This document shows, piece after piece, positions 61,710 through 64,000 of a stretch of DNA of 64,000 bases. The notes under the pieces were generated by a model that worked only from the letters and a program-made list of their open reading frames with translations, was not told the origin of the DNA and searched no databases. How positions within the stretch are numbered: the first letter of the stretch is position 1; every line of letters begins with the position of its first letter. This stretch comes from Luteimonas sp. FCS-9 (lineage in GTDB: Bacteria > Pseudomonadota > Gammaproteobacteria > Xanthomonadales > Xanthomonadaceae), in the NCBI RefSeq assembly GCF_001014645.1, contig NZ_LASZ01000006.1:124001-188000 (forward strand), given 5' to 3'. The position numbers and the translations under genes are program-made.

Positions 61710-63995
61710 ATGAGTTCGACACGCAAGTTATGGCTGGGGCTGACCGCCCTGTTGCTCGCATCCTTCGCGGTATTGCTGTGGGTGGGCAGCGAGGTCCACC
61801 GGCAGGCCCCGCCCATGCCGGAGAAGGTCGTCACCGTCGATGGCGAGGTGCTGTTCACCCGTGCCGACATCGAGACCGGCCGGCAGGTCTGGCAGTCGAT
61901 CGGCGGCCAGCAACTCGGCTCGATCTGGGGCCACGGCGCCTACGTCGCGCCCGACTGGGGCGCCGACTGGCTGCATCGCGAGGCCGAGGCGGTCCTGGAT
62001 CTGTGGGCGCGCCGCGAGCACGGCGTCGACAGCTACAAGCAGCTCGACGAGCCCACGCAGGCGGCCTACGCCAAGCGCGTGCAGCAGTTGCTGCGCCGTA
62101 ACACCTGGGACGCGGCCAGCGGCACCATCACGATCGAGCGCGACCGCGCCGAGGCGATGGCGCTGGTCGGCGCGCACTACGCCGACCTGTTCGGCAACGA
62201 TCCGGCCACCGCCGAACTGCGCGAAGCCTATGCGATGCGCAACGACACGGTGCCCGACGCCGCGCATCGCCAGGCGATGACGGGCTTCTTCTGGTGGGCC
62301 GCCTGGTCCTCGGTGACCGAGCGTCCGGGCGAGGCGATCAGCTACACCGCCAACTGGCCGGCCGACGAGTTGGTGGGCAACACGCCGCCGCCCAGCGCCT
62401 TCATGTGGACGGTCTTCAGCGTGCTGTTCCTGATCGCGGGCGTCGCGCTGCTGGGCTGGCACTACGCGGTCAACCACGGTGACGAGATGGTGCCCGAGCT
62501 GCCGCGGACCGATCCGCTGGCCTCGATCCGCATCACGCCGTCGATGCGCGCGAGCGCCAAGTACTTCTGGGTGGTGATCGCGCTGTTCCTGGTGCAGATC
62601 CTGCTGGGCGCGACGACCGCGCACTACCAGGTCGAGGGCCAGGAGGCCTACGGTTTCGCGCTGGCGGACATCCTGCCCTACGCGCTGACGCGCACGTGGC
62701 ACACGCAACTCGCGGTGCTGTGGATCGCGACCGCGTGGCTCGGCATGGGCCTGTACATCGCACCGGCGATCTCCGGCCACGAACCGAAGTTCCAGCGCCT
62801 GGGCGTCAACGTGCTGTGGGTCTGCCTGATCGCGATCGTGGTCGGTTCGTTCACCGGGCAGTGGTTTGCGGTGATGCAGAAGATGGGCCTGGCGCACAAC
62901 TTCTGGTTCGGCCACCAGGGCTGGGAATACGTCGATCTCGGCCGTTTCTGGCAGTGGTTCCTGTTCATCGGCCTGATCCTGTGGCTGACGCTGGTCGGGC
63001 GCGCGCTGTGGCCGGCGATCCGCCACGGCGGCGAATCGCGCTCGATCGTGAGCCTGCTGTTCCTGTCGGTCGTGGCGATCGGCATCTTCTACGCCGCGGG
63101 CCTGATGTGGGGCGAGCACACGCACCTGTCGATGGTCGAGTACTGGCGCTGGTGGGTCGTGCACCTGTGGGTGGAAGGCTTCTTCGAGGTGTTCGCGGTG
63201 GCGGTGATCGCCTTCCTGTTCACGCGCCTGGGCTTGCTGCAGGTACGCACGGCGACGATCGCGGTGCTGTTCGCGACGGTCGTGTTCATGGCCGGCGGCG
63301 TGCTGGGCACGCTGCACCACCTGTACTTCACGGGCACGCCCACGTCGGTGATCGCGCTGGGTGCGAGCTTCTCGGCGCTGGAAGTGGTGCCGCTGGCCTA
63401 CGTCGGCTTCGAGGCCTACCAGAGCTACCGGCTGGGCAGGTCGACGCCGTGGATGCAGCGCTACAAGTGGCCGATCATGTTCTTCATCGCGGTCGCGTTC
63501 TGGAACCTGGTCGGTGCGGGTCTGTTCGGTTTCCTGATCAATCCGCCGCTGCCGCTGTACTACATGCAGGGCCTGAACCTGACGGCCAACCACGGCCACA
63601 CGGCGTTGTTCGGCGTCTACGGCATGCTGGGCATCGGGCTGATGCTGTTCTGCCTGCGCGGGCTGAAGCCTGGCGTGGAATGGAACGAGCGGGCGCTGAA
63701 GGTGTCCTTCTGGTCGCTCAACATCGGGCTGGCGGGCATGTCGGCGTTCACGCTGCTGCCGCTGGGTATCCTGCAGCTCAACGCGGTGCTCGACCACGGC
63801 TACTGGTACGCGCGTTCGGCGGAGTTCATGCAGCAGCCGCTGATCGAGATGCTGGTGTGGATGCGCGTTCCGGCCGACACGCTCTTCAGCGTGGGTGCGG
63901 TGGCGCTGGCCTGGTTCGTCCTGCGCCTGTGGATCGCGCCCAAGCAGGCGTCGCTGCCGGTGGATGCGGTCGGCATCTCGGCCGCCAAGCGCTGA
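61710..63995 (+). CDS. norZ: Quinol-dependent nitric oxide reductase (qNor)
   Basis: A 761-residue single-subunit NO reductase that reduces NO to N2O with electrons from quinol. An N-terminal anchor (LWLGLTALLLASFAVLLWVG) and a periplasmic domain replacing NorC (about 30-215, containing SIGGQQLGSIWGHGAYVAPDWGADW) precede a NorB-like core with about 12 helices. Haem and FeB ligand histidines are visible in RTWHTQLAVLW, VVHLWVEGFFEVFAV, GTLHHLYFTG and TANHGHTALFG. The ATG at 61710 is preferred over upstream in-frame ATGs (61656, 61680) because those lie before the predicted transcription start. Confidence 0.95.
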   Translation: MSSTRKLWLGLTALLLASFAVLLWVGSEVHRQAPPMPEKVVTVDGEVLFTRADIETGRQVWQSIGGQQLGSIWGHGAYVAPDWGADWLHREAEAVLDLWARREHGVDSYKQLDEPTQAAYAKRVQQLLRRNTWDAASGTITIERDRAEAMALVGAHYADLFGNDPATAELREAYAMRNDTVPDAAHRQAMTGFFWWAAWSSVTERPGEAISYTANWPADELVGNTPPPSAFMWTVFSVLFLIAGVALLGWHYAVNHGDEMVPELPRTDPLASIRITPSMRASAKYFWVVIALFLVQILLGATTAHYQVEGQEAYGFALADILPYALTRTWHTQLAVLWIATAWLGMGLYIAPAISGHEPKFQRLGVNVLWVCLIAIVVGSFTGQWFAVMQKMGLAHNFWFGHQGWEYVDLGRFWQWFLFIGLILWLTLVGRALWPAIRHGGESRSIVSLLFLSVVAIGIFYAAGLMWGEHTHLSMVEYWRWWVVHLWVEGFFEVFAVAVIAFLFTRLGLLQVRTATIAVLFATVVFMAGGVLGTLHHLYFTGTPTSVIALGASFSALEVVPLAYVGFEAYQSYRLGRSTPWMQRYKWPIMFFIAVAFWNLVGAGLFGFLINPPLPLYYMQGLNLTANHGHTALFGVYGMLGIGLMLFCLRGLKPGVEWNERALKVSFWSLNIGLAGMSAFTLLPLGILQLNAVLDHGYWYARSAEFMQQPLIEMLVWMRVPADTLFSVGAVALAWFVLRLWIAPKQASLPVDAVGISAAKR

Positions 63996-64000
63996 TCCAG

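Overview
The window is about 64 kb of very GC-rich DNA, dense with genes. Gene order and repeats point to a gammaproteobacterium of the Xanthomonadaceae (Lysobacter/Luteimonas type). The supporting signs are petABC-sspA-sspB, phoH-ybeY-corC with miaB nearby, DUF819 and GH97 proteins, a PfeA/FepA-type receptor, and many REP palindromes beginning GTAGGAGCGCGC. The genus is inferred from these features; there is no rRNA or tRNA gene in the window to confirm it.

Layout. 1-5.5 kb: the 3' end of an S9 peptidase, a DUF819 membrane protein, cstA with its small YbdD partner, and an ExoD-like protein. 5.6-10.3 kb: corA, a GH97 alpha-glucosidase and a DUF4105 protein. 10.2-19.2 kb: the conserved corC/ybeY/phoH/miaB neighbourhood, interrupted by two secreted hypothetical proteins and by a TetR-HlyD-ABC efflux cassette on the opposite strand. 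19.3-24.4 kb: a lytic transglycosylase, the cytochrome bc1 operon petABC, and sspA-sspB. 24.4-28.1 kb: a DUF3301 protein, nadC, a Trm112-like protein, purE and purK. 28.1-28.7 kb: a repeat island.

28.7-50.2 kb is an iron-acquisition island. The minus strand carries two TonB-dependent receptors, a periplasmic siderophore esterase, a YncE-like beta-propeller and a haem-type ABC importer (hmuTUV). The plus strand carries an enterobactin-type catecholate pathway: MFS exporter, entC, entE, isochorismatase, a separate aryl carrier protein, entF and entA. Fur-box-like sites lie upstream of both receptors, and the second is shared with the divergent biosynthetic operon. The entF A domain has a serine-type specificity code. 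It also carries 2.4 in-frame copies of a 144-bp palindromic intergenic-type repeat, a 48-residue unit, between motifs A2 and A3.

50.2-58.1 kb is a maltodextrin/starch locus: pullulanase-type GH13, GH13 alpha-glucosidase, MFS sugar transporter and an alpha-amylase lipoprotein. A palindrome in the divergent promoter region shares 12 bases (ATACGTATGCAG) with one upstream of the distant GH97 gene, which suggests one regulon. 58.2-64 kb is an oxygen/NO-responsive locus: hemN, an FNR/Anr regulator, a group III truncated haemoglobin, a histidine-rich membrane protein and quinol NO reductase. Two perfect TTGAC-N4-GTCAA boxes lie upstream of hemN and norZ.

An unusual pattern runs through the window: at least four genes (corA, the DUF4105 gene, the membrane gene at 28.7 kb and entF) end in a TAG stop codon that is part of the GTAG head of a REP element.
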